The notes below the pieces were generated by a model. That model worked only from the letters and a program-made list of their open reading frames with translations, did not search any database and was not told the DNA's origin. A stretch of DNA of 64,000 nt from assembly GCA_029298735.1 (NCBI GenBank), contig JANSLP010000146.1, forward strand, positions 1-64,000, given 5' to 3'. Within the stretch, counting starts at the first letter, position 1; the number at the start of each line of letters is the position of its first letter. This DNA comes from Ophiostoma sp. CBS 140.51 (Eukaryota > Ascomycota > Sordariomycetes > Ophiostomatales > Ophiostomataceae). Below are positions 23,351 to 36,054 of the stretch, in pieces. The position numbers and the translations under genes were made by a program.

Positions 23351-26300
23351 AGTACCTTAAGGAAACAAAAAGGAAGAGAGTCGAGATTCAAGATCAAGGG
23401 CTCAGGTATTCTTTGTTTCTTTCGCCCCCCAAATCCACTACTCACCAGGGAAAAAGGAATAATTTCCTTTTCGGGAGCTTTCACTGCTCGCAACGAATAA
23501 AATGCAATCGTGTGTCTCTTGTGTCTGCATCCCCCCTGCCGAGACCTTTTCTCACTTGGTTTTTCCCGGTGGACTGCCAACCCTCGACCGGCCCTGCAGC
23601 TCCCTCACACTCGAGACACTCTATTATTTGTCCCTCCCCTGTCAATTTCCCCAAACGGTGTGGGGTATTTTCCATTGGATGTGATGACGGCTGTATGTTG
23701 TACTGTGTAAACGAAGCAAAAAAGTAGGGTGAAAAAAAGAGAAGACTTCTTTGTCGGAGCTGTATTTATTTTCTGTGCGGGAGACTCATCCGGTGTTGCA
23801 GTCCTCTGGATATTTTTTTACCACCTCAGGAAACAACACCCAAGATGAGAGACAAGCCTTTCTTGGCGGGATCGCGGTCCTACGGCACATTTATTTTGTT
23901 ACCTCACTTCTGGTCGCCAACCCCCAATGCTGATCTCTTGTCAACCCCCAAACAAAATGGAAGAAAGCCAAACACTGGCACAGCATGCCAAGCCCTGTAC
24001 ATACGGAGTACGGCGTTCTCATATGCCCTCACGATGAACTGGGCAACTGCCTGGCCCGTCACCGTATATTTGTGCTCTTTTCCACGAAAGTGCCCAAGCA
24101 TTGACTTGTCCTCCATTATTGTGATGCCCCCCAATGTCCCCTCTTCTGCACGTCGTGCTGTGTATTTATGTCATCAACCCTCTTGGGCACTGGCCACCTG
24201 CAAGGCAAAGAAGCCTTGCCCTTATCCTTGTGTGTTTTTTTCCTTTTCCTCGTTGGCAGCTGTCCCATCAAGCCGCTGCACGGTGTCAGAATGGCCCAAT
24301 CTAGCTCGCCGGCCGCCCATCAATCCACAAAAGCACCCGCACGCGGACGTTGTTTCCCTTATTTCGTGCCCTGCCCCTTCCTATTTGAAGACTTGATTGT
24401 CTTGCTCCGCGGTCGGAAAAGAGACCTCCCTGCGAAACAACACATTGCAAGATTGTATTTCCCTCCGAACATCTCAGCTCACTTGTTGCGGCTCTTGCCT
24501 GTTCTAGCGTAATCACATGACTGTCCCCTTCTTTTGCTTCTCTTCTCACGTTGATATCACACGGTAAAACATTCTTCACTGATTCTAGACGAGCCAATAT
24601 CGGCGGTATTGGCAGGTCGCCTGTTCAATTGCCCCCTCGGTGCCCTCTGCGGACCGCTGCTTTTCCAAAAACGCGCAACTATTTACTGCCAGGGTCGCTC
24701 GGTGCGCGCTGGCGTGTTTTATGGTCGCTGCCCTGGTTTGTTGGCAGATGGTCAGGCCCCGCTGAACCTGGCGGTTGGTCGCTCCTGCTGCCGACTTACA
24801 CAAACTCGCTAGCGCGGGACCATGGGCGGTCCTGGTAGGGAAAAAAGGGAAAGGAGTCGTTGTCTGTTCTCGTAGTGCCTCTCCACCCAGTTGTCTTGCC
24901 CTTTCCCCCACTTCTAGCGCTGTCCCTTTTTGCCTCACAGGCACTTGCCCACATGCTTTTTGCCCTTGATATGGTCTCAACTTTTTTTTTCTTTACCAGG
25001 TCCCCTCCGATTTTATCAATTCCCCGTCTCTGACTCGCCAGCAACCTCGTTTCTGGAGCCTCCACCTAAAGCCCCCCCCGAGAGCTAAAAGCCTGCTCCG
25101 ACACCATTCGACTTTCGGGACGCACCAATCTCATCCCACCAAAATGGCCCATTCGTCTGCTCTTTCCCTTGCTCTCTCATTCCCTCGTTCGCTCTTGCCT
25201 TCTTGTGAGAGCCCCCATCCATCTACCCACCATCCCGGCCCAGCCAGCCCATTTCGTAGTCTGTAGTCGTGGTATCTGTGGTGTGGTTTGCGTGGTGCCT
25301 TCCTCCGTACGGAGAGCAGCTTTCCCTTCCCCTCTGTAGTAGTCGTTCGCCTCTTGGTCCCTCGCTCTTTCCCACGTACCTTGTTGGTGGTCCATCCCAT
25401 ATAAGCCGCTCGTTCATCCCCTTCGCCCCCCCCCCTCAACTATTTTCCCTTCCTCTTCTTCTTTTTTTCCTTCTCTTCTTCTCTTTTCTCTCCCCCCCTT
25501 TTTTACTTCTTTCTCCTCCTTCGCCAGCTTTTCCCAGCCTGCTCATGCATTCTGCTTTTGCTGTGTGATTATATACCCAATTCGGAAATATCGTGATACC
25601 AACGTCTCTACGAATAAACCCCGTCCTGCCGCATTTTTGCCGCCTCCCAAAAGCGTTTGTTTTCCTCGTCATTCGACGAGCCCAAAAAGGTATGTTTATT
25701 CATGTGAAGTGAAGGTAGCAGGAGCGACAAACGGGTCTCGAACATTGTCCGCCATCTTGCGAATCATCTTTGCTCTCATCTCTCCTCTCATTTTCATTTT
25801 CATCCTCATTTCACCACCCTCCAATTTCCCCTCGTTTCTGTCCACGGAAGAAGACTGGACGAGACTCTCAGTCATGGGCACGTCACGCAAAGACAACGGG
25901 AGCAACTCCGGGCCTCAATGTGCAACGCTCTGGCTCGCGAGCCTGGACCATATGGCTCAAATCCATGCGACGTCGCGACCCCCATCAGCTCCTCTTCCAC
26001 GCCAATCGCCGTCTATCGTCACCACGCAGCCACGAGACCGCAAATGAATCCACGGAAGACTACACCATTCCTGCGTCCGGCAATTTCCTCTTCCGGCACA
26101 CCAAAAAAAACACCAAGGCGAGCAAGTGACGCCCTGCACTTGAGGACGCACCGCAGAAACGGGCGCATGTGGTCTGGCCATCGGAGAAGAGACGACCGTA
26201 CAAACAAGACGCACCCAAACTGCAGTCATTGCACGACCTGGGCAGCACGATTTTCATCGTCAAGGCCGGTGACCACCGGGAGCAACAAGCAGCACAATCG

Positions 26301-28016
26301 AGCCGAGACTTGGTCGCCACAACACAGCAGGACACAGCAGAGAGGCACAAATTTGCGTGGAGATACCCCGATTAAGGCAACTGCAATAAAGGCAGGACCG
26401 GCCGGGACCAGCCAAGCCAGCTTCCTCACAAAATTTGACGGCAAGGAAATCACGACCGAGGGTAACACACCAGGCAAACAAGCAATCACCAAGACCTCGC
26501 TTTCTTTGCTCTGGGCTGCTCCTTCCCACCAAATACCTGCTGGTGTCCTCCCTTCTCTTTTCTGCTCCTTCCTGTGCGATGTGCTTCCTCACAAGCATGC
26601 ACATGGAAAGTGTGCGCCTTCTCCCCGTTGCCCCGATTATTTATTGGCAGGGGTTCAGAGGGTCGCGGGATTGTGGCTAGCCTTTTTCTGCACTCTGTGT
26701 TTCCATTTTCTCTCTCGGAAAATCCCACCCCCTCTATCTCTGTCCCATTGCTCACAGGGCTAGTGATGTCAGTATCGCTGGTTTTTTTGTGGGGGGAGAG
26801 GTGCTATTGGCGGTCGCAAGAGAATGATGGCACCCGAGGTCACGTCTCGCCAGTCGTGCTTTCCGTGTGAGCGCGCGCGCGCAATCGTGGTTGCATTTTG
26901 GGGGAAGCTGGTCCGTCTGCATTTGGGGATTTGCCGCATCTTTCATTGGTTGTTGTTTCCATAAACACATCCTGCACTTTCCGTTTTTGCCAGTGGCGAT
27001 TGGAGTTCAACAACAGTGGAAGGGACGACAAAAGGAAGGAGCAGAGAGCGACCGAAAAAATGGGGAAAGCAAAAATGCAATAGCTTTTCTCATTTTCTTC
27101 TTTCTCACATGTTTCTTTTTGCTTCGCCTTTTGTCGCCTTTCTCCGTTCTCCCGCTGTCTTCTCTTTTTCGGGCGCTTTCCCCACAACTTCTGAAACCAG
27201 CAATCGCGGACTCTTTCACCAACGCTCTTTGACAACGTGGGCGGACTGAGCTGTCAGGGCTGCCCCTCTCTACCGTTTTCCCCGAAAGCGACAGCGCCCC
27301 CAAAATACACCAAAATTCCGGCTGCTGACTCCGGCCCAAAAGAGGTTGTGACCAACCGAGCTTGTTCTGTTTGGTCGCTCTTTGTTCGCCACTGGCATGG
27401 GAATTGGGAAAATTACAGGCTCTGCCATTGGCCAGTTCTTTGCCTCGCTCTCTCTCGAGCTTGAGATCTGCTCTTGTCTTGGCTTTCCTCTCTGCAGTCT
27501 TCTTCTCTCGACTTTTGCCTTCTATCTTTCTCCTTCTCTTTTTTCCTTCCTCCTCCCTTCTCTTCACTTCTCACGATATTCACTGGCTTCCCTCATCACT
27601 GTTGACGTTGTCAATTTCCCCCAATCGCCTTATCATTCCTGTTGCAGATTCACGGCTGTTTGTTACCCCCACATCCAGACCACTATCTGCTATCAGTCCC
27701 CAGTGCACTCGCCAATCACCTCACTTCTCTTGCCCTCTCCGGCCTCGCTGTTCCTGTTCCTGGAGTTCGCACGGATCCGGCCGAGTAGTTATTTAACTCC
27801 ACGACCGATCCTTGACTGCCTCTCTTGTCTCTCATTTCTACAGCACTTGTTTTTTCATTTTTCGTTCCTTATATTAAAACTTTGACCTCATAGATCAAAA
27901 ACTTGTTTTCGGCCTGAGCTGCATTCCCAGCTTCCGAGGCCACCGACCCCCCTCCCCTTCAACGACAAAACTCCCGTGCCGCTTCCCGGTTTTTAAAAAC
28001 AACAGGCTTGCCTAGC

Positions 28017-31000
28017 ATGGGCGTGACGGCCGATTTCGACGACCGGAAAATCCACAACGACGCCAACGACGAGAAGTACACTCCCTACGAGTACCAGACG
28101 GAGAACAATGGCTCCTGGGCCGGTGCTCTGCCGGCGAAGCAGTAAGTTTTTTCTTATTCTTATGCTTCTTTGTCTTTTTCTTTTTCTTGAGACCACTCAT
28201 AATTTTGTGCACTTTGTGGGCGTAAGTTGGACCGCTGCTAACAGCTTACAGGGGTCTGTACGATCCCGATCTTGAGAAAGATGCCTGCGGTGTCGGTTTC
28301 GCTTGCCACATCAAGGGCGTGCCGAGCCACAAGATCGTCAGCGATGCTCGCAACCTTCTTTGCAACATGACCCATCGTGGCGCCGTGGGTTCTGATGCTC
28401 GCGATGGTGACGGTGCCGGTGTCATGACCTCGATCCCCCACAAGTTCTTTGTCAAGAACTTTGAGCGCGAGGTCAACATTGTCTTGCCGCCCCCCGGCCA
28501 GTACGCCGTCGGTAACTTGTTCTTCAAGCCCGACCCGGAGACCCTGCAGGAGTCCAAGCGGCAGTTGGAAGACATTGCCGAGTCCCTGGGCCTGCGTGTC
28601 CTCGGCTGGCGTCAGCCCCCTGTGGACTCCACGCTGCTCGGTCCTGCTGCCAAGTCGCGTGAGCCCATCATCCTGCAGCCGTTCGTCGTCCTGCAGTCGG
28701 CCTACGGCACTGGCGTGACGCCTGCCTCGACTGACGCTGAGACCTTTGATGAGCGCCAGTTCGAGCGCCAGCTATTCGTCCTGCGCAAGCGTGCCACCCA
28801 CACCATTGGTCTGCACAACTGGTTCTACCTCTGCTCCCTGTCCAACAAAAACATTGTCTACAAGGGTCAACTCGCCCCCATCCAGGTGTACCAGTACTAC
28901 CACGATCTCGTCAACGCCGACTACGAGGCGCACTTTGCCCTCGTCCACTCGCGCTTCTCCACCAACACCTTCCCCTCTTGGGATCGTGCGCAGCCTCTCC
29001 GCTGGGCCGCCCACAACGGTGAAATCAACACCCTGCGTGGTAACAAGAACTGGATGCGCGCCCGTGAGGGTGTCATGCAGTCCGATGTCTTTGGCGAAGA
29101 GCTCGAGCAGCTGTACCCCGTCGTTGAGGACGGCGGCTCTGACTCCGCTGCTTTCGACAACGTCCTGGAGCTGCTGACCATCAACGGCGTTCTCTCGCTG
29201 CCCGAGGCTGTCATGCTAATGGTCCCCGAGGCCTGGCAGGGCAACACGCACATGGACCCCAAGAAGGCCGCTTTCTACGAGTGGGCTGCTTGCCAGATGG
29301 AGCCCTGGGACGGCCCGGCGCTGTTCACCTTCGCTGACGGCCGCTACTGTGGTGCCAACCTCGACCGTAACGGCCTGCGCCCCTGCCGTTACTACATCAT
29401 GGACGACGACCGCATCATCTGCGCGTCTGAGGTCGGTACCATCCCCGTCGACCCTGAGCGGGTTCTCATCAAGGGCCGTCTGCAGCCCGGTCGCATGCTG
29501 CTCGTCGACACCCAGGCTGGTCGCCTGATTGACGACAAGGAGCTCAAGGAAGCTGTTTCGAGCCGCCAGGACTTCCGCGCTTGGATCGACAAGGAGCTCA
29601 TCACGCTCCCTGCCGTGCTCCAGAAGTTCGAGGACGACAAGAGCGTCGAGCTGGCCCCCAAGCCCACCGACGCCAGCGTCCAGACCGACCCCTTCCTGCA
29701 GGCCTTTGGCTATACTTACGAGCAGGTCAGCCTGCTGCTGGCCCCCATGGCCTCGGACGAGAAGGAGGCCCTCGGCTCCATGGGTAACGATGCCCCGCTC
29801 GCCTGTCTGGCTGATGCCCCGCGTCTGCTGTATGAGTACTTCCGCCAGCTGTTCGCCCAGGTCACCAACCCTCCCATTGACCCCATCCGCGAGTCCATTG
29901 TCATGTCGCTTGAGTGCTACGTCGGCCCCCAGGGTAACCTGCTCGAGATGGACGCCTCGCAGTGCGGCCGTCTGCTGCTGCCCAGCCCCATCTTGTCCAT
30001 CCCCGAGTTCAACTCCATTAAGAACATGGCCAAGCAGTTCCCTGCCTGGACTGTCAAGACCATTGACCTGACCTTCCCCAAGAGCGAGGGTGTTGAGGGC
30101 TACATCCGCCACCTCGATGAGATCTGCAACGAGGCCACGGCCGCCATTGAGAACCACGACCGTGTCATTGTTCTGTCTGACCGCAATACTTCGGCTGACC
30201 GTGTCCCTGTCTCGGCCCTGCTTGCCTCTGGTATGGTGCACCACCACCTTGTCAGCAACAAGTGGCGTTCGCTCGCTGCCATTGTTGTCGAGACCGCGGA
30301 GGCCCGTGAGGTTCACCACATGTGCGTGCTCCTCGGCTACGGTGCCGATGCCATCAACCCCTACCTCGCCATGGAGTGCATCGTCAAGCTCAACCGCGAG
30401 AAGCTGCTCAAGGTCAAGCTCAGCGACGACCAGCTGATCCAGAACTACAAGCACTCCTGTGACGGTGGTATCCTCAAGGTCATGAGCAAGATGGGTATCT
30501 CGACCCTAGCCAGTTACAAGGGTGCTCAGATCTTTGAGGCCCTCGGTGTTGATGACGATGTTGTCGACCGCTGCTTCAAGGGTACCGCTACCCGCATCAA
30601 GGGTGTCAACTTCTCCTTGATTGCCGAGGATGCTTTCCGCTTCCACGAGCGCGGTTTCCCGTCGCGCCAGACCACGACCATCCCCGGTCTGACCGAGTCC
30701 GGCGAGTACCACTGGCGTGATGGTGGTGAGGCCCACATCAACGACCCGACCTCCATTGCCAACATCCAGGATGCCGTCCGCACCAAGAACGACAAGTCGT
30801 ACGAGGCCTACTCACGCGCCGAGTACGAGTCGATCAAGGCTTGCACGCTCCGCGGTATGCTCGACTTCAAGTTCGACGAGTGCACGCCTGTGCCCATTGA
30901 CCAGGTCGAGCCCTGGACCGAGATTGTGCGCCGTTTCTGCACGGGTGCCATGTCGTACGGTTCCATCTCCATGGAGTCGCACTCGACTCTTGCCATTGCC

Positions 31001-34000
31001 ATGAACCGCCTCGGCGGTAAGTCTAACACTGGTGAGGGTGGTGAGGACCCGGAGCGTTCCGAGGTCATGGCCAACGGCGACACCATGCGCTCAGCCATCA
31101 AGCAGGTCGCTTCTGGCCGTTTCGGTGTCACCTCTGCCTACCTGGCCGACTCTGACGAGCTTCAGATCAAGATGGCCCAGGGTGCTAAGCCTGGTGAGGG
31201 TGGTGAGCTGCCCGGCCACAAGGTCACCAAGTCGATTGCACGCACGCGTCACTCCACCCCCGGTGTCGGTCTCATTTCGCCCCCGCCCCACCACGACATC
31301 TACTCCATTGAGGATCTGAAGCAGCTCATCTACGATCTCAAGTGCTCGTCGCCCCGCTCGCGCGTGTCGGTGAAACTTGTGTCTGAGACGGGTGTCGGTA
31401 TCGTTGCCTCGGGTGTCGCCAAGGCCAAGGCCGACCACATTCTGATCTCTGGCCACGACGGTGGTACTGGTGCCTCTCGCTGGACTGGTATCAAGTACGC
31501 CGGTCTCCCCTGGGAGCTGGGTCTGGCCGAGACTCACCAGACGCTTGTGCTCAACGACCTCCGTGGCCGTGTCGTCGTCCAGACTGACGGTCAGCTCCGC
31601 ACTGGTCGCGATGTCGCCATGGCCTGTCTGCTCGGTGCCGAGGAGTGGGGTTTCGCCACCACTCCCCTGATTGCCATGGGTTGTATCTTCATGCGCAAGT
31701 GCCATCTGTACGTTTACCTTTTTGTTTCTGTGTTCTTTTTCTTTCTTTTTTTAAACTGTCTGCTAACATTTTCTTTTTAGCAACTCCTGCCCCGTGGGTA
31801 TTGCCACGCAGGATCCTGAGCTTCGCAAGAAGTTCAAGGGTACCCCCGAGCACGTCATCAACTTCTTCTACTACATTGCCAACGAGCTGCGTGCCATCAT
31901 GGCCAAGCTTGGTTTCCGCACTGTCAACGAGATGATTGGTCACGTCGAGGTGCTTAAGGTCCGCGACGACATCAAGTCCAAGAAGATGCAGAACATTGAC
32001 TTGTCTCTCATCCTGACCCCGGCCCACAAGCTGCGCCCTGGTGTCGCCACCTTCAACGTGCGCAAGCAGGACCACAAGCTGTACGTCCGTCTGGACAACA
32101 AGCTCATCTCCGAGGCCGAGCTCACGCTCGACAAAGGCGTGCCGTCGCGCATTGAGTGCGACATTATCAACACCGACCGTGCCATGGGTACGTCGCTGTC
32201 GTACCACATCTCCAAGCGCTACGGCGAGGCTGGTCTGCCCACCGACACCGTGCACGTCAACATCAAGGGCTCGGCTGGTCAGTCGTTCGGTGCCTTCCTG
32301 GCCCCCGGTGTCACCCTGGAGCTTGAGGGTGATGCCAACGATTACGTCGGCAAGGGCCTGTCTGGTGGTCGCCTGGTTATCTACCCGCCCCGCTCCGCTG
32401 TGTTCAAGGCTGAGGAGAACATCCTCATCGGCAACGTCTGCTTGTACGGTGCCACCAAGGGTACCTGCTTCTTCCGCGGTGTTGCCGCCGAGCGTTTCGC
32501 TGTGCGCAACTCGGGTGCCACGGCGGTCGTTGAGGGTGTCGGTGACCACGGTTGTGAGTACATGACGGGTGGTCGCGTCATCATCCTAGGCAGCACTGGT
32601 CGCAACTTCGCGGCCGGTATGTCCGGTGGTATCGCCTACGTCCTGGACGTCAACAACGACTTCCTGGGCAAGCTCAACACCGAGATGGTGGAGGCTTCCG
32701 GCGTCGAGGACCCCGAGGACATTGCCTTTGTGCGTGGCCTGATCGAGGACCACCACCACTACACGGGCTCCGAGCTCGCCGCCCGCATCTTGGTGGACTT
32801 CAACCGCGCTCTGCCCCGCTTCATCAAGGTTCTCCCTGTCGACTACAAGCGTGTTCTTGCTGAGGAGGCCGCCAAGGCCGCTGAGGCCAAGCGCGCCGAG
32901 TACAACCTGCCCGCCATCAAGGAGGCTGCTCCCCCCGCCCCCAAGCCTGCTGCCGCCTCTGCCGGTGCCCTCCAGGATCTCGAGGACAGCGTTGGCGATC
33001 ACGCTGCCGACAAGAAGAAGAAGGCACTTGTGCTGGACAAGACCAAGGGTTTCATGAAGTACCACCGCCGCTCGGAGAAGTACCGCTCGGCCAAGACCCG
33101 TACCAAGGACTGGGCTGAGCTGTCTAGCCGCCTAGATGAGGACGAGCTCAAGTACCAGTCGGCCCGTTGCATGGACTGTGGTGTTCCCTTCTGCCAGTCT
33201 GACACTGGTTGCCCCATCTCCAACATCATCCCCAAGTGGAACGAGCTGGTCTTCCAGAACCAGTGGCAGGATGCTCTCAACCGCCTGCTGATGACGAACA
33301 ACTTCCCCGAGTTCACTGGCCGTGTCTGCCCTGCTCCTTGCGAGGGTGCTTGCGTCCTGGGTATCAACGAGGACCCCGTCGGCATCAAGTCGATTGAGTG
33401 CGCCATCATTGACCGCGGTTTCGAGATGGGCTGGATGGTCCCCACCCCTCCCCCCGTTCGCACTGGCAAGAAGGTTGCCATCATCGGTTCGGGCCCTGCC
33501 GGTCTGGCCGCTGCTGACCAGCTGAACCGTGCTGGTCACTCCGTCACTCTGTACGAGCGTGCTGACCGCCTGGGTGGTCTGCTGATGTACGGAATCCCCA
33601 ACATGAAGCTCGACAAGCGTATCGTCAAGCGCCGCACGGACTTCATGGCTGCTGAGGGTATCGTCTTCAAGACGGGTGTCGCCATTGGCGAGGAGATCAA
33701 GCTCATGGACCTGAAGGCTGAGAACGACGCTGTCGTCATCGCCACGGGTGCCACCGTCGCTCGTGACCTGCCGATCCCTGGCCGCAACCTTGAGGGCATC
33801 CACTTCGCCATGGAGTTCCTGCACAAGAACACCAAGTCGCTGCTTGACTCGGAGCTGGCTGACAACACCTACATCTCGGCCAAGGACAAGCACGTCGTCG
33901 TCATTGGTGGTGGTGACACCGGTAACGACTGTATTGGTACGTCGCTGCGTCACGGCGCCAAGTCGATTGTCAACTTCGAGCTGCTGCCCCAGCCGCCCAA

Positions 34001-34541
34001 CGAGCGCGCGCGCGACAACCCGTGGCCGCAGTGGCCCCGCATCTACCGCGTGGACTACGGTCACACCGAGGTGCGCCAGCACCACGGCAAGGACCCGCGT
34101 GAGTACTGCATCATGTCGGACAGCTTCGTCGATGACGGCACCGGCAAGGTCAAGGGTATCAACACCCAGCGTGTTGAGTGGACCCGCTCGGCCAGCGGTG
34201 GCTGGGACATGAAGAAGATTGAGGGCTCGGAGCAGTTCTTCCCCGCCGACCTCGTCCTTCTGGCCATGGGTTTCCTAGGCCCCGACGCCCGCGTTCTCGG
34301 CGACGAGATTGAGAAGGACGCCCGCAAGAACGTCAAGACCCCTGCCGGTCAGTACAACACCAACGTTCCCGGCATCTTCGCCGCCGGTGATTGCCGTCGC
34401 GGTCAGTCCCTGATCGTGTGGGGTATCAACGAGGGTCGCCAGGCTGCTCGTGAGGTCGATCTGTTCCTCGAGAAGTCGACCTCGCTGCCTGTGACTGGTG
34501 GTATCATCAAGCGCACCGCCGAGGAGGTCCTGGGCGCATAA
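28017..34541 (+). CDS. GLT1: NADH-dependent glutamate synthase (GOGAT)
   Basis: Exons 28017-28141, 28252-31707 and 31781-34541 give 2113 residues, the usual length of the single-chain fungal enzyme. It converts glutamine and 2-oxoglutarate to two glutamates with NADH. A 53-residue propeptide precedes Cys54 (DACGVGF), the glutaminase nucleophile exposed by processing. The class II amidotransferase domain shows 'RFSTNTFPSWDRAQP' and 'HNGEINTLRGN'. The FMN domain has 'GAMSYGSISMESH', 'GGKSNTGEGGED' and the 3Fe-4S cysteines CX5CX4C (C1186, C1192, C1197), which cross the second splice site. The C-terminal NADH/FAD part from about 1618 has 4Fe-4S cysteines (CMDCGVPFC...GCP near 1657), an FAD motif (GSGPAGLAAA near 1763) and an NAD motif (GGGDTGNDC near 1901). 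Codon use is strongly biased to C-ending codons, suggesting high expression. Introns are 110 and 73 bp with CTAAC branch points. Confidence 0.98.
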
Positions 34542-36054
34542 GCGAAAAACGAAAGAGCAACAGTTGCTTCTTTTCTTTTTTGAGATTGGATTTTTTACTT
34601 TTTCTTCTGTTCTTTTCCCCCCTGGATTTCCATTTTGTTTTGTGCTTCTGATTTCTCTTTGCTTTCATCTGCATTTTCTTTGCTTTACTGTTCTTTACCC
34701 ATGGTGTATTCGGAAACGGGAGGGGGCAATCTGCAGTCGGGAGGCTATTTCCCTGTGCTTGCTGTGCATTTTCCACGTCTGTTGATTCATTTTGCCATAT
34801 TGTTATGTTTGATGAGTTTTTCTGATTTATGTACATACGAGTCTCCTGGTTAGCTTACTACCAAAAAAATTGTAAATTCAAACCAATCGTGCACAGCAAG
34901 TGAAGCTACTATACCGTAAATTGACACAATTGAAGTTGGATGTACGACGTAAATAAGCAAAGTATGGTCGAGATTGGTTTGTGATATCCGTTCAACTCTT
35001 TAACTTGCTGTGCCTGATCCCAGGTCATATGAGACATGACGCCCGTTTTCTTTCCTATTGTTCTTGCCCTCTCGTTACTCACACCTTCCCTGTCTATTCC
35101 CCACTCTCGTGATATCTGGATGTTCCCTTGACATTTAGGTACTCAATCAATCAAAGTCATGATATAATTTCTTATGAAAGATTCTTTGAAAGCCTCCGAG
35201 TCTTTTTTTCTCGAGCCGTGTACTGCAGCTCGGCTATATGATCCGAGTAGGAAACAGCTTGAGAACGTGCCTCTTTTCAATATCGGTCTTCACGAATTGG
35301 TGTAAGAGCGTGGGTGCTCCTGCAGAAAAAAGTGAAGAACTGACTTGGGCTACACCACACGTGCGAAAATCCAGCTCTGTCATTGGCCAATTAGACGGCG
35401 TTGCGAGGGGCAGAGCTTCCCCCGGTCCGCTTTTGAGGCGCTCTACGGTCGCACTTGCCTTGCAGCAAAAACCAGCACAGCGGGGGCACATGTCTTTGTC
35501 TGGTACTTGGGGCTCTTAGCGTTGCATAGTGCAGATGGCAAGTACCTCAGCGTGCATAAAACAGAAGGCACAGTGGGGGCACCTACTTTTTAGGGCGAGG
35601 CCAGACAGTGCAGCAAGCAGAAGCAGGTCCAGGCCTGGACTCGGCCCCAATTGGAAAGCTCGCTCCTTCCCATTTCCACTGGAACGAAATCGCTCAATAA
35701 GACCTGGCAATGCATCGGGCAAGAGAGCGACAAAAAAAGGGAGAGACGTCACCTGCAAATTTGTAAATCTGCCAATCCACCACCGAAGCTTGCCTCGCTC
35801 CGGCGTTTTTTTTCTTCTTTGCCCACACACTTCCATTGTGACTTTCGGTGTTTTCCCCTCCCTTCTTACTCTTTTCTCAATTTTGGATACCGTCGGTCAT
35901 TTTCTTTCCCTCTTTTCTTGCATCTCTGACGGTTGTCTATTCAACTTTTCTTCGCTTCCTTTCTTTCGAACCTTTCTTTCGAAACATTCTCCAAGATCCC
36001 CATTTATCGCCTGTATTCCATCGCATCCCTTGACGCCCCAACGGCACCGCCACG
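34542..36054. other. GLT1 3' region and VTC4 promoter
   Basis: T-rich GLT1 3' end, then AT-rich spacer, then a CCAAT-type box (ATTGGCC near 35383) and C/T-rich leader from about 35800 up to the VTC4 ATG. No further gene supported. Confidence 0.5.
35358..35363. promoter_or_regulatory. CACGTG site upstream of VTC4 (possible PHO4/NUC-1 box)
   Basis: A palindromic CACGTG lies 692 bp before the VTC4 ATG. In fungi this is the core site of the phosphate regulator Pho4/NUC-1, and VTC genes are classic targets. The hexamer alone is common by chance, so the call is tentative. Confidence 0.35.

Larger units (their letters stand above)
18261..28016. other. 9.7-kb gene desert upstream of GLT1
   Basis: No open frame here resembles a protein family or shows the biased codon use of nearby genes. 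The longest are 245 residues (minus, 21733-22470) and 281 residues (plus, 25918-26763), both of random-looking composition. The stretch contains many C/T-rich runs on the + strand, several ATTGGCC/ATTGGCT (CCAAT-type) boxes, a repeated 15-mer, and a short tandem repeat at 21651-21689. From about 27.48 kb to the GLT1 ATG it is strongly pyrimidine-rich, probably the GLT1 leader. Non-coding transcripts, long UTRs or decayed genes could be present. I cannot tell from sequence alone. Confidence 0.5.

Noticed and set aside
25918..26763. Open frame of 281 residues, plus strand, before GLT1
   Set aside because: Composition follows the C/A-rich base content, no domain is visible, and the end is an unrelated hydrophobic stretch from T-rich DNA.
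29216..30454. 412-residue minus-strand frame opposite GLT1
   Set aside because: It is a shadow of the codon-biased GLT1 exon. The sense frame encodes conserved GOGAT sequence across the same bases.
31794..34541. Separate gene for a GOGAT small subunit
   Set aside because: The preceding exon ends in the same 3Fe-4S motif that continues here after a 73-bp intron with a branch point, so this is exon 3 of one chain.
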